The notes under the pieces: model-generated
The model's input: the letters and a program-made list of their open reading frames with translations, nothing else
What the model was told of the DNA's origin: nothing
The model's database searches: none
Translations under genes and position numbers: made by a program
Assembly (NCBI GenBank): GCA_902791425.1
Contig: CADAVS010000006.1
Span: 1-33,080, forward strand
DNA length: 33,080 bases
Source of the DNA: an uncultured Ruminococcus sp.
GTDB lineage: Bacteria > Bacillota > Clostridia > Monoglobales > Monoglobaceae
Direction: 5' to 3'
In this document: piece after piece, positions 9,501 through 16,689 of the stretch
Position numbering within the stretch: position 1 is the first letter of the stretch
How the letters are laid out: every line of letters begins with the position of its first letter

Positions 9501-10089
9501 AATTGAAGAATATAAAAGTGTTAAGGAAAGATTTGATTTTCTCACAGTTCAGACAGAGGACCTGGAAAAGGCAAAGGCTGAACTTGATGGCGTAGTAAAT
9601 GAAATGATGCAGATTATGCAAAGCAGATTTGCAGAGCAGTTTAAAATAATAAACACAAACTTTAACCGTGTTTTTTCAGAACTGTTTGGCGGCGGCAGAG
9701 CCAATCTTTCATTGACAGAGCCTGACAATGTTTTGGAAAGCGGTATAGAGATAGAGGCACAGCCACCGGGCAAGAAACTGCAAAGCTTGTTGCTGTTGTC
9801 GGGCGGAGAGAGGGCTTTTACCGCTATTGCACTGTTGTTTGCGATACTTGATGTAAGGCCCACACCGTTTTGTATTTTAGACGAGATTGAGGCGGCACTT
9901 GATGATGTAAATGTTTACAGATATGCCGACTATCTTAAAAAGTACAGCAAAAAAACGCAGTTCATTGTCGTTACTCACAGAAGAGGTACAATGGAGGCGG
10001 CAAACATACTCTACGGTGTTACAATGCAAGAGAGAGGCGTGTCTAAGCTGTTAACCCTAAATATTGATGAGGTTAAGGACGCTAAATAA
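6520..10089 (+). CDS. smc: Chromosome segregation ATPase SMC
   Basis: This 1189-residue protein is of normal length for bacterial SMC, the condensin ATPase that organises and segregates the nucleoid with ScpA and ScpB. Walker A is GPNGSGKSN (31-39). Two long coiled-coil arms flank a hinge at roughly 510-670, which contains GGDVIQPGGAMTGGS. The ABC signature LSGGE is at 1093-1097 and Walker B ends with the acidic pair D1121-E1122 (CILDE). The start is supported by GGGAG 6 nt upstream. ftsY follows 40 nt later, a widely conserved neighbour in Bacillota. scpA and scpB are not in the window. Confidence 0.98.
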   Translation: MRLKSIEMQGFKSFADKIYLDFNSGITAIVGPNGSGKSNISDAIRWVMGEQSVKSLRGSKMEDVIFSGTEARKPLGFAEVTLTLDNTDGYFDLEFPEVSVTRRVYRSGEGEYYINKTLCRLKDVHELFMDTGLGRDGYSIIGQGKIDSILSTKSEDRRQVFEEAAGISKYKYRKAEAERKLTQTVENLTRVKDILSELEGQIDPLERQSEKARKYLVLRDEMRGLDINVSIVDIDRIKAELEKLTDDLGVLNSQIEDISCELSETDEKISAMYDQMRDADEEVLKYSEKERSIITRISEGEKNIGILQNDAEHNNGNIERLKIEIEAVLENIKLSEKELEGHKNRLAELNREAEANKTESDEVSALLERSGQSAGEKNIALESLKTQIIDITSELNSLRGAIDNLKILSDSFGKRKRDIEEELASRDAEGDRIGQSLKQAEEEERKCKAELSEAEIEYRKTENELKTEKENIEKMNGERNKSLLELSQKRSRRTMLMDMEREFEGYAKGVKSVMTAFNKGELKSKNIYGPLAQLIKTDKKYILAIETALGAAGQNIVTESEREAKEAIAYLKEKHLGRATFLPVSAIKPKKFEMQSAKSSKGYVAVAADLIECDKKYNDIVSNLLGTTVICDDIDNAVSMAKISGHKFRIVTLGGDVIQPGGAMTGGSAVKSTGSLSRTGEIDSLGKEIEKLKAISEDCENRLDASREKLAVYEAAMADKSERLSSLRADCIRLKAEREHYAVLMENAKQSRGQLRTEVDEITKRLAEIESESGEKSARIEDRQKERVRIETDAAKTQTEYSELSGENERLSGRLTELNIRRTAILKDIELENERISTINDSKAEQLESINIKRGGIDTLKERNKAIEEEIAKIKSDGEALATEAEDCRRLTDELNDKRRETERLIRKLQDDIKGTQEQKFSLSQQASKTETRIEKLTADRENIINRIWEDYELTYSDAAEMKADEDFDYKVASERIRELKAQIKNLGNINLDSIEEYKSVKERFDFLTVQTEDLEKAKAELDGVVNEMMQIMQSRFAEQFKIINTNFNRVFSELFGGGRANLSLTEPDNVLESGIEIEAQPPGKKLQSLLLLSGGERAFTAIALLFAILDVRPTPFCILDEIEAALDDVNVYRYADYLKKYSKKTQFIVVTHRRGTMEAANILYGVTMQERGVSKLLTLNIDEVKDAK

Positions 10090-10091
10090 AA

Positions 10092-10124
10092 AATAATTGC
10101 CGATAATCAGCGGCGGAACGGAGA
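10092..10124 (+). promoter_or_regulatory. Small hairpin with ribosome binding site before ftsY
   Basis: Between smc and ftsY lies AATAATT, then GCCG (10099-10102) pairing with CGGC (10111-10114), running into CGGAACGGAG (10114-10123), which carries the ftsY ribosome binding site. A closely similar block (AATAATT, GCCGA, CGGCGGAAYGGAGA) occurs at 14314-14349 before the dipeptidase gene. The function is unknown; translational control is one possibility. Confidence 0.4.
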
Positions 10125-10129
10125 CAAAA

Positions 10130-11053
10130 ATGGCATTTTTCAGTAAGATAAAGGAAAGCTTAAGCAAGACAAAAAATTCTATAAACGAAAAGCTTGAAAC
10201 AGTAATCAATACCTTTAAAAGTGTTGACGAGGAGTTGTTTGAAGAACTTGAAGAGGTTTTAATAACTGCGGATTTGGGTGTTAATACCTCGGTTGAAATC
10301 ATAGACCGCCTGAGAGATGCGGCTGATGAAAAGCATATTGTAGATGCAAACAAACTAAAGGGGGAGCTTGCCAACATTCTTGAAGAGATTTTAAATGAGG
10401 GCAAAAGCTCTAAAATGCAAGTGTACGGATTGCCTGCGGTTATTATGGTAATCGGTGTAAACGGAGTGGGGAAGACCACATCTATCGGTAAGCTTGCAAA
10501 TATGTATAAAAAGCAGGGCAAGAATGTTGTTATCGCCGCGGCGGATACATTCCGTGCCGCCGCAATCGAACAGCTTGAGGTTTGGGCTGACCGTGCAGAT
10601 GTGAGAATTGTTAAGCAGCAGGAGGGCTCAGACCCTGCGGCTGTTATCTATGACGCTATAAATTCCTGTAAGGGTAAATATGTCGATGTGCTGTTGTGCG
10701 ATACGGCGGGCAGACTTCACAATAAGAAAAATCTTATGGAGGAATTGAAGAAGATATATAAAATTTTGGACAGAGAGCTTCCCGACAGTGCGAAAGAAGT
10801 TCTGCTTGTCCTTGATGCGACCACAGGTCAGAATGCGGTTGCTCAGGCAAAGGAGTTCAAAGAGGCGGCGGACATTACGGGCATCATTCTTACCAAGCTT
10901 GACGGTACTGCAAAGGGCGGTATCACCTTTGCAATCAAAAATGAATATGATATTCCTGTTAAGCTTGTGGGCGTCGGTGAGGGGATTGATGACATTGAGT
11001 TCTTTGACTCTCACGAATTTGTAAGCGGAATAATAGATACTGACGAAGAATAA
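10130..11053 (+). CDS. ftsY: Signal recognition particle receptor FtsY
   Basis: FtsY is the SRP GTPase receptor that docks SRP-bound ribosomes to the SecYEG translocon. I set the start at 10130 (307 residues) because GGAG lies 7 nt upstream and the protein then begins MAFFSKIKESL, an amphipathic helix typical of FtsY. The longer frame from 10097 has no ribosome binding site. After the helical N domain, the GTPase carries GVNGVGKTT (109-117), the AADTFRAAA stretch specific to SRP GTPases, DTAGR (191-195) and TKLDGTAKGG. The long acidic A domain of proteobacterial FtsY is absent, as is usual in Bacillota. ffh does not follow; rplS comes next. Confidence 0.97.
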   Translation: MAFFSKIKESLSKTKNSINEKLETVINTFKSVDEELFEELEEVLITADLGVNTSVEIIDRLRDAADEKHIVDANKLKGELANILEEILNEGKSSKMQVYGLPAVIMVIGVNGVGKTTSIGKLANMYKKQGKNVVIAAADTFRAAAIEQLEVWADRADVRIVKQQEGSDPAAVIYDAINSCKGKYVDVLLCDTAGRLHNKKNLMEELKKIYKILDRELPDSAKEVLLVLDATTGQNAVAQAKEFKEAADITGIILTKLDGTAKGGITFAIKNEYDIPVKLVGVGEGIDDIEFFDSHEFVSGIIDTDEE

Positions 11054-11097
11054 TATATTAAAAATGGTAAGATTTTTAAAAAAGTTTAAAAAAATGC

Positions 11098-11126
11098 TTG
11101 CAATATAAAAAGTTGTGTGATATAAT
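11098..11126 (+). promoter_or_regulatory. Extended -10 promoter of rplS
   Basis: TTGCAA (11098-11103), 17 nt and TATAAT (11121-11126), with an extended -10 TGA immediately before it, lie about 75 nt upstream of rplS. This gives the ribosomal protein gene its own start within the ftsY-rplS region. Confidence 0.7.
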
Positions 11127-11140
11127 ATGCAAGTTGAATA

Positions 11141-11184
11141 TGGGTAGTCCTCTGCCTTTTGTGTGGCAAGAATACTTAGAGAAG
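11141..11184 (+). promoter_or_regulatory. Candidate L19 leader (ribosomal protein autoregulatory RNA)
   Basis: The rplS leader holds a compact imperfect hairpin. TGCC (11153-11156) pairs with GGCA (11165-11168), and CTC (11150-11152) pairs with GAG (11179-11181), leaving an asymmetric internal loop AGAATACTTA on the 3' side. It ends just before the GAAAGGA ribosome binding region. Position, size and shape fit the L19 leader family described upstream of rplS in Bacillota, where L19 is thought to bind its own mRNA. I judged this by eye and ran no covariance model. Confidence 0.45.
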
Positions 11185-11200
11185 AAAGGAAAATGTAAAA

Positions 11201-11542
11201 ATGGATATTTTACAGCAAATTACACAAGAACAAATCAGAACAGATTTGCCTAAGTTTAACATAGGTGACACAATCCGTGTATATGTTAAGGTTAAGGAAG
11301 GAAACAGAGAGAGAGTTCAGATGTTTGAGGGAACCGTTATCAAGAAGAATAACGGCGGCATAGCTGAAACCTTCACAGTAAGACGTGTATCTTACGGCGT
11401 TGGTGTTGAAAGAACATTCCCTGCAAACTCTCCTAAAATCGAAAAGATTGAACTCGTAAGACACGGCCGTGTACGTCGTGCAAGACTTTTCTATCTGCGT
11501 GATAGAGTTGGTAAGGCAGCTAAGGTTAAAGAAAAGCTTTAA
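11201..11542 (+). CDS. rplS: 50S ribosomal protein L19
   Basis: L19 is a 113-residue protein at the 30S-50S interface. The sequence shows the family's landmarks: an N-terminal helix ([20 protein letters not shown]), the [10 protein letters not shown] strand, [11 protein letters not shown], and the C-terminal [18 protein letters not shown]. The start is supported by AAAGGA upstream. It has its own promoter, a possible autoregulatory leader and a terminator directly after it. The common upstream neighbours ffh, rpsP, rimM and trmD are missing here, and ftsY is adjacent instead. Confidence 0.98.
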   Translation: MDILQQITQEQIRTDLPKFNIGDTIRVYVKVKEGNRERVQMFEGTVIKKNNGGIAETFTVRRVSYGVGVERTFPANSPKIEKIELVRHGRVRRARLFYLRDRVGKAAKVKEKL

Positions 11543-11555
11543 TAGCTAAGACGGG

Positions 11556-11587
11556 GCGGTGGTTATTTGATAATCACCGCTTTATTT
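11556..11587 (+). terminator. Terminator after rplS
   Basis: An 11-bp stem (11556-11566 with 11570-11580, one G-U pair) with a 3-nt loop is followed by TTTATTTA. It lies just after the rplS stop and only 15 nt before lepB, so it probably lowers but does not abolish read-through into lepB. Confidence 0.7.
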
Positions 11588-11601
11588 ATAAGGAATATTA
11601 A

Positions 11602-12336
11602 ATGCCGAAGGGTGATGATTTTATGGACTATAATGAAGTAAACGATAACAACAGAGCTAATGAAGAAGTTGAAACTAATTCCGTTGAAATTGAAGAAAAT
11701 ACTGCTGAGGAAGTTGAAAACAAAACGAATTGGGTGAAGGAATTGCGTGAATGGGTTATTGCCATTGCGGCGGCGGTTATCATTGCATTTGTAATCAGAG
11801 AGTTTGTTTTTACTCTTGTTAATGTAAAGGGTGCATCTATGGAGCCAAGCCTCCACGAAAATGACAGACTGTATGTAAACAGATTGTTCTACAAGCCGGA
11901 AAAGGGTGATGTTGTTATATTCAGACCTGCAACAGACCCTAAGCGTCCATATGTTAAGCGTGTTATAGCAACAGAGGGCGACACGATTTACATAGACTTT
12001 ATTACGGGTAATGTGTATGTAAATGACGAGGTTATTGATGAGCCGTATATTAAAGAGAAAACTCACACATCTGAGGCGTATATCAACAGCCTTATAAAGA
12101 GCGGAGATTACAGCAGAGATACCCCTATTGTTATTCAGCCGGGATATGTTTGGTGTATGGGTGACAACAGAAACAACAGCCTTGACAGCAGACAGCTTGG
12201 ACCTATTCCCAAAGACGAGATTATAGGTGGTGCTGTTTTCCGCTTTTGGCCGCTTAACAGTATTGGCGGTGTTCATCAGGACTCTGAGGAAGTATCTTTT
12301 ATGATTGACGGCGACGACTTTGCCTCTCTCGGTTAA
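11602..12336 (+). CDS. lepB: Signal peptidase I
   Basis: This membrane serine protease removes signal peptides from secreted proteins. From the first ATG it has 244 residues: an acidic N-terminus of about 45 residues, one membrane helix (about 49-66), the catalytic serine in GASMEP (S79), the general-base lysine in YVKRVIATEGD (K119) and the conserved box GDNRNNSLDSR (187-197). AAGGA lies 7 nt before this start. A second ATG at 11623 with AAGGG 10 nt upstream would give a protein starting MDYNEV and is a real alternative. It follows the rplS terminator and precedes rbgA, a common order in Bacillota. Confidence 0.95.
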   Translation: MPKGDDFMDYNEVNDNNRANEEVETNSVEIEENTAEEVENKTNWVKELREWVIAIAAAVIIAFVIREFVFTLVNVKGASMEPSLHENDRLYVNRLFYKPEKGDVVIFRPATDPKRPYVKRVIATEGDTIYIDFITGNVYVNDEVIDEPYIKEKTHTSEAYINSLIKSGDYSRDTPIVIQPGYVWCMGDNRNNSLDSRQLGPIPKDEIIGGAVFRFWPLNSIGGVHQDSEEVSFMIDGDDFASLG

Positions 12337-12364
12337 GATTTTTTACGGAAGGATGTGTTAAGCT

Positions 12365-13213
12365 ATGGAGCTTCAGTGGTTTCCCGGGCATATGGCAAAG
12401 ACAAGAAGAATGATATCTGAAAATCTAAAGCTTGTTGATGTGGTTATAGAGCTTCTTGATGCCAGATTGCCGTTGTCCTCCCGTAATCCTGAGATTGATA
12501 ATATTGTGGGCTCTAAGCCGAGAATTACTGTGCTTAACAAATGTGATATAGCTGATGATGCCGCAAATAAGTTGTGGCTTGATTGGTTTGAAAAGAAGAA
12601 TATTACTGCGTTTTTGGCGGACAGCCGTTCGGGTTACGGCTTTTCTGCCCTGTCGCCTGCAATTGATAAGGTGCTTGAAGAAAAGTTTGAACGTGACAGA
12701 GCCAAGGGTATTAAAAGACATAGTGTAAAAATGATGATTGTGGGTATTCCCAATGTGGGAAAATCGTCATTTATTAACAGATTGTCGGCACGCAGTGCGG
12801 CAAAAACAGGGGACAGACCCGGCGTTACAACTGCTAAACAATGGATAAGAATTGCAGGCAAGTATGAGCTTTTGGACACCCCGGGAATATTATGGCCAAA
12901 ATTTGAAAGTCCTGAGTGTGCAAGAAGGATTGCGTTTACGGGCGGTATCAAGGACGAGATTATTGACGTTGAGGAATTGGCGTTCTATCTTGTGGGCTTT
13001 TTGCGTGAGAATTATCCTCAAAATATCATAGACAGATACAAGCTGTCCGATGCTGATATTGAGCTTGAAAGCTGGGATATTGTTGAGGTTATAGGCAGAA
13101 AACGCGGTGCTGTTATATCGGGCGGAGAAATTGATATGCACCGTACATCTATGCTGATACTTGACGATTTTCGCTCCGCTAAGTTAGGTAAAATCACACT
13201 TGAACTACCATAG
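12365..13213 (+). CDS. rbgA: Ribosome biogenesis GTPase RbgA (YlqF)
   Basis: This 282-residue GTPase acts late in 50S subunit assembly. It shows the circular permutation of the YlqF/YawG family: the N-terminal QWFPGHMAK signature (4-12), G4 NKCD (58-61) before G1 GIPNVGKS (127-134), then G2 in GDRPGVT (149-155) and G3 DTPG (171-174), followed by a helical RNA-binding C-terminus. It lies directly after lepB and before rnhB, as in Bacillus. A clear terminator follows the gene. Confidence 0.96.
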   Translation: MELQWFPGHMAKTRRMISENLKLVDVVIELLDARLPLSSRNPEIDNIVGSKPRITVLNKCDIADDAANKLWLDWFEKKNITAFLADSRSGYGFSALSPAIDKVLEEKFERDRAKGIKRHSVKMMIVGIPNVGKSSFINRLSARSAAKTGDRPGVTTAKQWIRIAGKYELLDTPGILWPKFESPECARRIAFTGGIKDEIIDVEELAFYLVGFLRENYPQNIIDRYKLSDADIELESWDIVEVIGRKRGAVISGGEIDMHRTSMLILDDFRSAKLGKITLELP

Positions 13214-13224
13214 AATACTTGTTT

Positions 13225-13250
13225 CAGCGAGAGGTCACTCTCGCTGTTTT
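13225..13250 (+). terminator. Terminator after rbgA
   Basis: A perfect 9-bp stem, CAGCGAGAG (13225-13233) and CTCTCGCTG (13238-13246), with a GTCA loop and a TTTT tail lies between rbgA and rnhB. The minus-strand side has no T tract, so it acts on plus-strand transcription. Confidence 0.8.
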
Positions 13251-13282
13251 GATATAGAAATTTAGTACGGAGGTGCTGTAAT

Positions 13283-13888
13283 ATGTTGGACACAGCAGAT
13301 ATATATTATGAAAAAGGATATGAGTATATAGCAGGTGTTGACGAGGTAGGCAGAGGACCCCTCGCAGGACCCGTCTGTGCTGCCGCAGTAATTTTGCCCA
13401 AGGGTATGGTAATTGACGGAGTAAACGACTCAAAAAAGCTGAGCGAGAAGAAAAGAGAAAAGCTGTACGAAGAAATAACGAAAAATGCGGTTGCATACAG
13501 CGTTGCCTTTGTTGAACCATCGGTTATTGATGAAATCAATATTCGTATGGCAACTCACAGGGCAATGCAAAAAGCAGTGAGCGATTTGAAGGTAAGAGCT
13601 GATTTTTTGCTTGTAGACGGCAACGACAGGATTGCCTTTGACGGAATTGAGTCAGAGTATGTTGTGAAAGGTGATGCCAGGTTTGAATGTATAGCGGCGG
13701 CATCTATTGTTGCAAAGGTGACAAGGGACAGATATATGGTAGAAATGGACAGCGTATATCCGCACTATGGCTTTGCCAAAAATAAAGGCTACGGAACAAA
13801 AGAGCATATGCTTGGCATAAGGGAATACGGAATAACCGATATACACAGAAAAACATTCATAACCGATAAGGTTTTGGGAAAGGCGTAG
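13283..13888 (+). CDS. rnhB: Ribonuclease HII
   Basis: RNase HII removes misincorporated ribonucleotides and RNA from RNA-DNA hybrids. The 201-residue protein carries the family signature GVDEVGRGPLAGPV (18-31, active-site D20 and E21), the VDG active-site region (LLVDGNDRI), and the AASIVAKVTRDR and YGFAKNKGYGT motifs. GGAGG lies 9 nt before the ATG. No RNase HIII-type N-terminal domain is present. It follows the rbgA terminator and is 3 nt from yraN, so rnhB and yraN are translated as a pair. Confidence 0.97.
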   Translation: MLDTADIYYEKGYEYIAGVDEVGRGPLAGPVCAAAVILPKGMVIDGVNDSKKLSEKKREKLYEEITKNAVAYSVAFVEPSVIDEINIRMATHRAMQKAVSDLKVRADFLLVDGNDRIAFDGIESEYVVKGDARFECIAAASIVAKVTRDRYMVEMDSVYPHYGFAKNKGYGTKEHMLGIREYGITDIHRKTFITDKVLGKA

Positions 13889-13891
13889 TAT

Positions 13892-14269
13892 ATGGGCAGA
13901 TACAATAAAAATCTGGGTGATTTTGGCGAGAACTTTGCGGCGGATTTCTTGCTTGAAAACGGTTATGCAATTTTGAAGAGAAATTACAAGACTAAAGCAG
14001 GTGAAATAGATATAATTGCGAGCATTGGCAACACATTGGTATTTGTTGAGGTTAAGACGAGAAGTTCCGAAAAATACGGACAGCCGTCAGAGGCGGTGGA
14101 TTACAAAAAGCGAAGGCATATGTTATCTGTTGCTGAGGAATATTATTCAGATGCTTTGCCATACAACGAAATCAGGTTTGATGTGATTGAGGTTATTGCA
14201 AAACAATTAAGTGATGGCAAGGTGGTTTTGCATAGCCTAAATCACATAGAGGGAATAATTATGGATTAG
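13892..14269 (+). CDS. yraN: YraN-family (UPF0102) endonuclease-like protein
   Basis: This 125-residue protein is of normal family length and has an Endonuclease VII/Holliday-resolvase-like PD-(D/E)xK core: GExD (GEIDII, D40) followed by VFVEVKTR (E53 and K55). The exact cellular role of UPF0102 proteins is not settled. The gene starts 3 nt after rnhB, its usual partner, and overlaps no other gene. The SLNHIEGIIMD C-terminus is complete. Confidence 0.9.
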   Translation: MGRYNKNLGDFGENFAADFLLENGYAILKRNYKTKAGEIDIIASIGNTLVFVEVKTRSSEKYGQPSEAVDYKKRRHMLSVAEEYYSDALPYNEIRFDVIEVIAKQLSDGKVVLHSLNHIEGIIMD

Positions 14270-14272
14270 GAG

Positions 14273-14339
14273 GAGGCTAACGTGCAAGCTTCTTTCGCAT
14301 TAGCCTCAGACGGAATAATTTGTGCCGACGCAAGTCGGC
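14273..14339 (+). promoter_or_regulatory. Two-hairpin RNA element upstream of the dipeptidase gene
   Basis: Directly after the yraN stop codon, GAGGCTAA (14273-14280) pairs perfectly with TTAGCCTC (14300-14307), with an inner TGC/GCA extension. About 16 nt later GCCGAC (14324-14329) and GTCGGC (14334-14339) form a second perfect stem closed by a GCAA tetraloop of the GNRA type. The second hairpin runs straight into CGGAATGGAG (14339-14348), the ribosome binding region of the next gene. This looks like a structured 5' leader or intercistronic element. I do not recognise a named riboswitch. Confidence 0.55.
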
Positions 14340-14359
14340 GGAATGGAGATTTTTATATT

Positions 14360-15307
14360 ATGTACAAAATTTTTGATGCACATTGTGATACGGTATATGA
14401 GTTATCGGAGAGAGGTTTGCCTCTTGATAAAAACGAATTGCATTTGGATATAGAGAGAATGTCAGAGTATAATACTTATATTCAAGTGTTTGCCGCATTT
14501 GTAGACAGAAAAGATATTAAGGTTTCGCCTATGAATCATTGCCTGACCCTTATGGATAAATATTATACGGAAATAGAGAAAAACAAAGATAAGATTTCTG
14601 TGGTTAAGACGGCAGCGGATTTGCAAAAGGCTAAGGAGGGAGGTGTGCACGCAATACTTTCCATTGAGGGTGCCGAGGTGCTGGAGGGGAGCCTTGCGGC
14701 ACTGAGGATGTATTACAGAATGGGCGTAAGGCTGATTACTCTGACCTGGAACTATGCCAACGAATTGGCTGACGGGATTACCGAAAGCCGAGGCGGCGGA
14801 CTTACTGAGTTTGGCAGGCAGGCGGTTGCATTAATGGAGGAGCTTGGTATATTGATTGATGTTTCGCATCTGTCCGAAAAGGGCTTTTGGGATGTTGTCG
14901 AATGCACAAAATATCCATTTGTTGCATCACATTCCTGTGTGAAAAATATTTGCGGACACATACGCAATCTGACAGATGAACAAATCTCAGAAATAATAAG
15001 ACGAAATGGGGTTATAGGCGTAAACTTTTATCCGCAGTTTTTGGACAACAATGGTGAATGCGGTATAGATAAGCTGTGTGAACATATTGAGTATATACTA
15101 TCTATGAACGGAGAGAATACAGCCGCTTTAGGCTCTGACTTCGACGGGGTTGACTGTTTGCCGTCGGGAATTTGCGGTGCAGAGAGTATGAAGGACATAT
15201 GCAAGCTGTTAAGTGCAAGGGGGATAAATGATGATGTAATTAAAAAAATTGCATTTGATAACCTGTACAGAGTCTTTTATCAGACTTTTAATCGAAAAAA
15301 TGATTAA
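14360..15307 (+). CDS. Membrane dipeptidase family (M19) zinc hydrolase
   Basis: This 315-residue TIM-barrel metallohydrolase belongs to the renal dipeptidase family (PF01244), which cleaves dipeptides, often with a C-terminal D-residue. The zinc-binding HxD is at the extreme N-terminus (FDAHCDT, H8 and D10), with the bridging glutamate in LSIEGAEVL, ligand histidines in DVSHLS and ASHSC, and GSDFDG near the end. I start at 14360 because the protein then begins with the family motif. A GTG at 14282 has a strong AGGAGG upstream but adds 26 residues unlike the family, and the DNA there forms RNA hairpins. It follows yraN closely. No signal peptide, so cytosolic. Confidence 0.9.
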   Translation: MYKIFDAHCDTVYELSERGLPLDKNELHLDIERMSEYNTYIQVFAAFVDRKDIKVSPMNHCLTLMDKYYTEIEKNKDKISVVKTAADLQKAKEGGVHAILSIEGAEVLEGSLAALRMYYRMGVRLITLTWNYANELADGITESRGGGLTEFGRQAVALMEELGILIDVSHLSEKGFWDVVECTKYPFVASHSCVKNICGHIRNLTDEQISEIIRRNGVIGVNFYPQFLDNNGECGIDKLCEHIEYILSMNGENTAALGSDFDGVDCLPSGICGAESMKDICKLLSARGINDDVIKKIAFDNLYRVFYQTFNRKND

Positions 15308-15333
15308 TTTTTTAAGAAATTTTAATACATATA

Positions 15334-15362
15334 TTGCATTTTAGGGATATTTATATTAAAAT
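15334..15362 (+). promoter_or_regulatory. Sigma-A promoter of the aminotransferase-purB group
   Basis: TTGCAT (15334-15339), 17 nt and TAAAAT (15357-15362) lie about 75 nt before the aminotransferase start codon, in an AT-rich gap after the dipeptidase gene. No terminator with a GC-rich stem was seen in this gap. Confidence 0.55.
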
Positions 15363-15436
15363 AGATACAATGACGTATTTATGCATTCTTGAAATGTATG
15401 ACTATTTTAAATTTAAAAACTCGGAGGTTACTAAAG

Positions 15437-16669
15437 ATGGAATTACGACTTTCAGACAAAGCAAGAGCGGTTAGTCCGTCGCCAACTCTGGCAATTGATT
15501 CTAAGTTTAAGGCTATGAAGAAGCAAGGCATACCTGTTGTGGGTTTTGGTGCCGGAGAGCCTGATTTTAATACACCTGACAATATCAAGATGGCAGGTAT
15601 CAATGCCATTGAAAATAATATTACCAAATACACACCGGCTTCAGGTACTCCTGAGCTTAAGCAGGCTATATGTGACAAGGTTAAGAGAGATACAGGACTT
15701 GAATACAGCCCTGCCAATGTTGTTGTAAGCAACGGGGGTAAGCATTCGCTTACCAATACATTTCTTTCAATTTGCAACCCGGGTGACGAGGTTATTATTC
15801 CGGCTCCGTATTGGGTTAGCTATCCGGAGATGGTTAAGCTGGCTGATGCTGTGCCTGTTTATATAAAGACAACGGAAGAAACGAATTTTAAGTTTACTAT
15901 GGAACAGTTGACAGATGCTATCACACCGAGGACACGTGCAATTGTGCTTAACACACCAAGCAACCCGACAGGTATGATTTACACCAAAGAGGAGCTTGAG
16001 CAAATTGCAGAGATTGCCGTTAAAAATGAAATATATGTCGTATTTGACGAGATTTACGAGAAGTTAGTATACGAGGGTGAGCATATTAACATTGCGACAC
16101 TCGGTGATGAAATACGTGACCTCACCATCATAGTAAATGGTATGGCAAAGACCTATGCTATGACGGGCTGGAGAATAGGATATGCAGTAGCAAACGAAAA
16201 GATTGCAAAGGCTATGGCAAATATCCAGAGCCACGCTACTTCAAACCCCAACTCAATCGCACAGGCAGCAGCAGTTGAGGCGTTGAACGGCGACCAGAGC
16301 TTTATTGATGATATGAAGAAAACCTATATTGAACGCAGAGATTATATGGTTGACAGAATAAACAAAATGGAGGGTATGAGCTGTTCTAATCCTAACGGTG
16401 CCTTCTATATCTTTGTGAATGTAAAGGAACAGCTTAAAAAGGAGCATTACGGCAAAATGATAAATACGGCACAGGAGCTCTGTAACGATATTTTGGACCG
16501 TGCTCTTGTGGCTTTAGTACCGAGTGAGGGCTTTGGCGTTAAAGGCTATGTAAGACTTTCGTATGCAACCTCTATGGAAGTTATCAAGACAGGTCTTGAC
16601 AGAATTGAAGAATACCTCAGCGGAAAATGCACAGAGGTTAAATATACCGATAATTCACTTGAAGGATAA
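15437..16669 (+). CDS. aspB: Class I aspartate aminotransferase (subgroup Ib)
   Basis: This PLP enzyme should interconvert aspartate and 2-oxoglutarate with oxaloacetate and glutamate. I chose 15437 (410 residues) because GGAGG lies 9 nt upstream. An earlier in-frame ATG at 15389 adds 16 residues that the family lacks. Landmarks are GFGAGEPDFNTP (36-47), the NTPSNPTG loop (172-179), FDEIYE (203-208) and the PLP lysine in NGMAKTYAMTGWRIGYA (K238). The pattern fits the Ib subgroup seen in Bacillus and thermophiles. purB follows 20 nt later, and aspartate is a substrate of the step before PurB. Related aromatic or prephenate aminotransferases are an alternative. Confidence 0.88.
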   Translation: MELRLSDKARAVSPSPTLAIDSKFKAMKKQGIPVVGFGAGEPDFNTPDNIKMAGINAIENNITKYTPASGTPELKQAICDKVKRDTGLEYSPANVVVSNGGKHSLTNTFLSICNPGDEVIIPAPYWVSYPEMVKLADAVPVYIKTTEETNFKFTMEQLTDAITPRTRAIVLNTPSNPTGMIYTKEELEQIAEIAVKNEIYVVFDEIYEKLVYEGEHINIATLGDEIRDLTIIVNGMAKTYAMTGWRIGYAVANEKIAKAMANIQSHATSNPNSIAQAAAVEALNGDQSFIDDMKKTYIERRDYMVDRINKMEGMSCSNPNGAFYIFVNVKEQLKKEHYGKMINTAQELCNDILDRALVALVPSEGFGVKGYVRLSYATSMEVIKTGLDRIEEYLSGKCTEVKYTDNSLEG

Positions 16670-16689
16670 AAGAAAGGGAAAGTTCTGTT

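Noticed and set aside
10788-11024. Out-of-frame ORF in the ftsY 3' part
   Set aside because: It lies in a clear FtsY GTPase domain and has no family resemblance or ribosome binding site.
14282-14359. Extended N-terminus of the dipeptidase from a GTG with AGGAGG upstream
   Set aside because: The extra 26 residues do not resemble the family, the family motif begins right after the ATG at 14360, and the DNA is explained by two RNA hairpins. The GTG could still start a short leader peptide.
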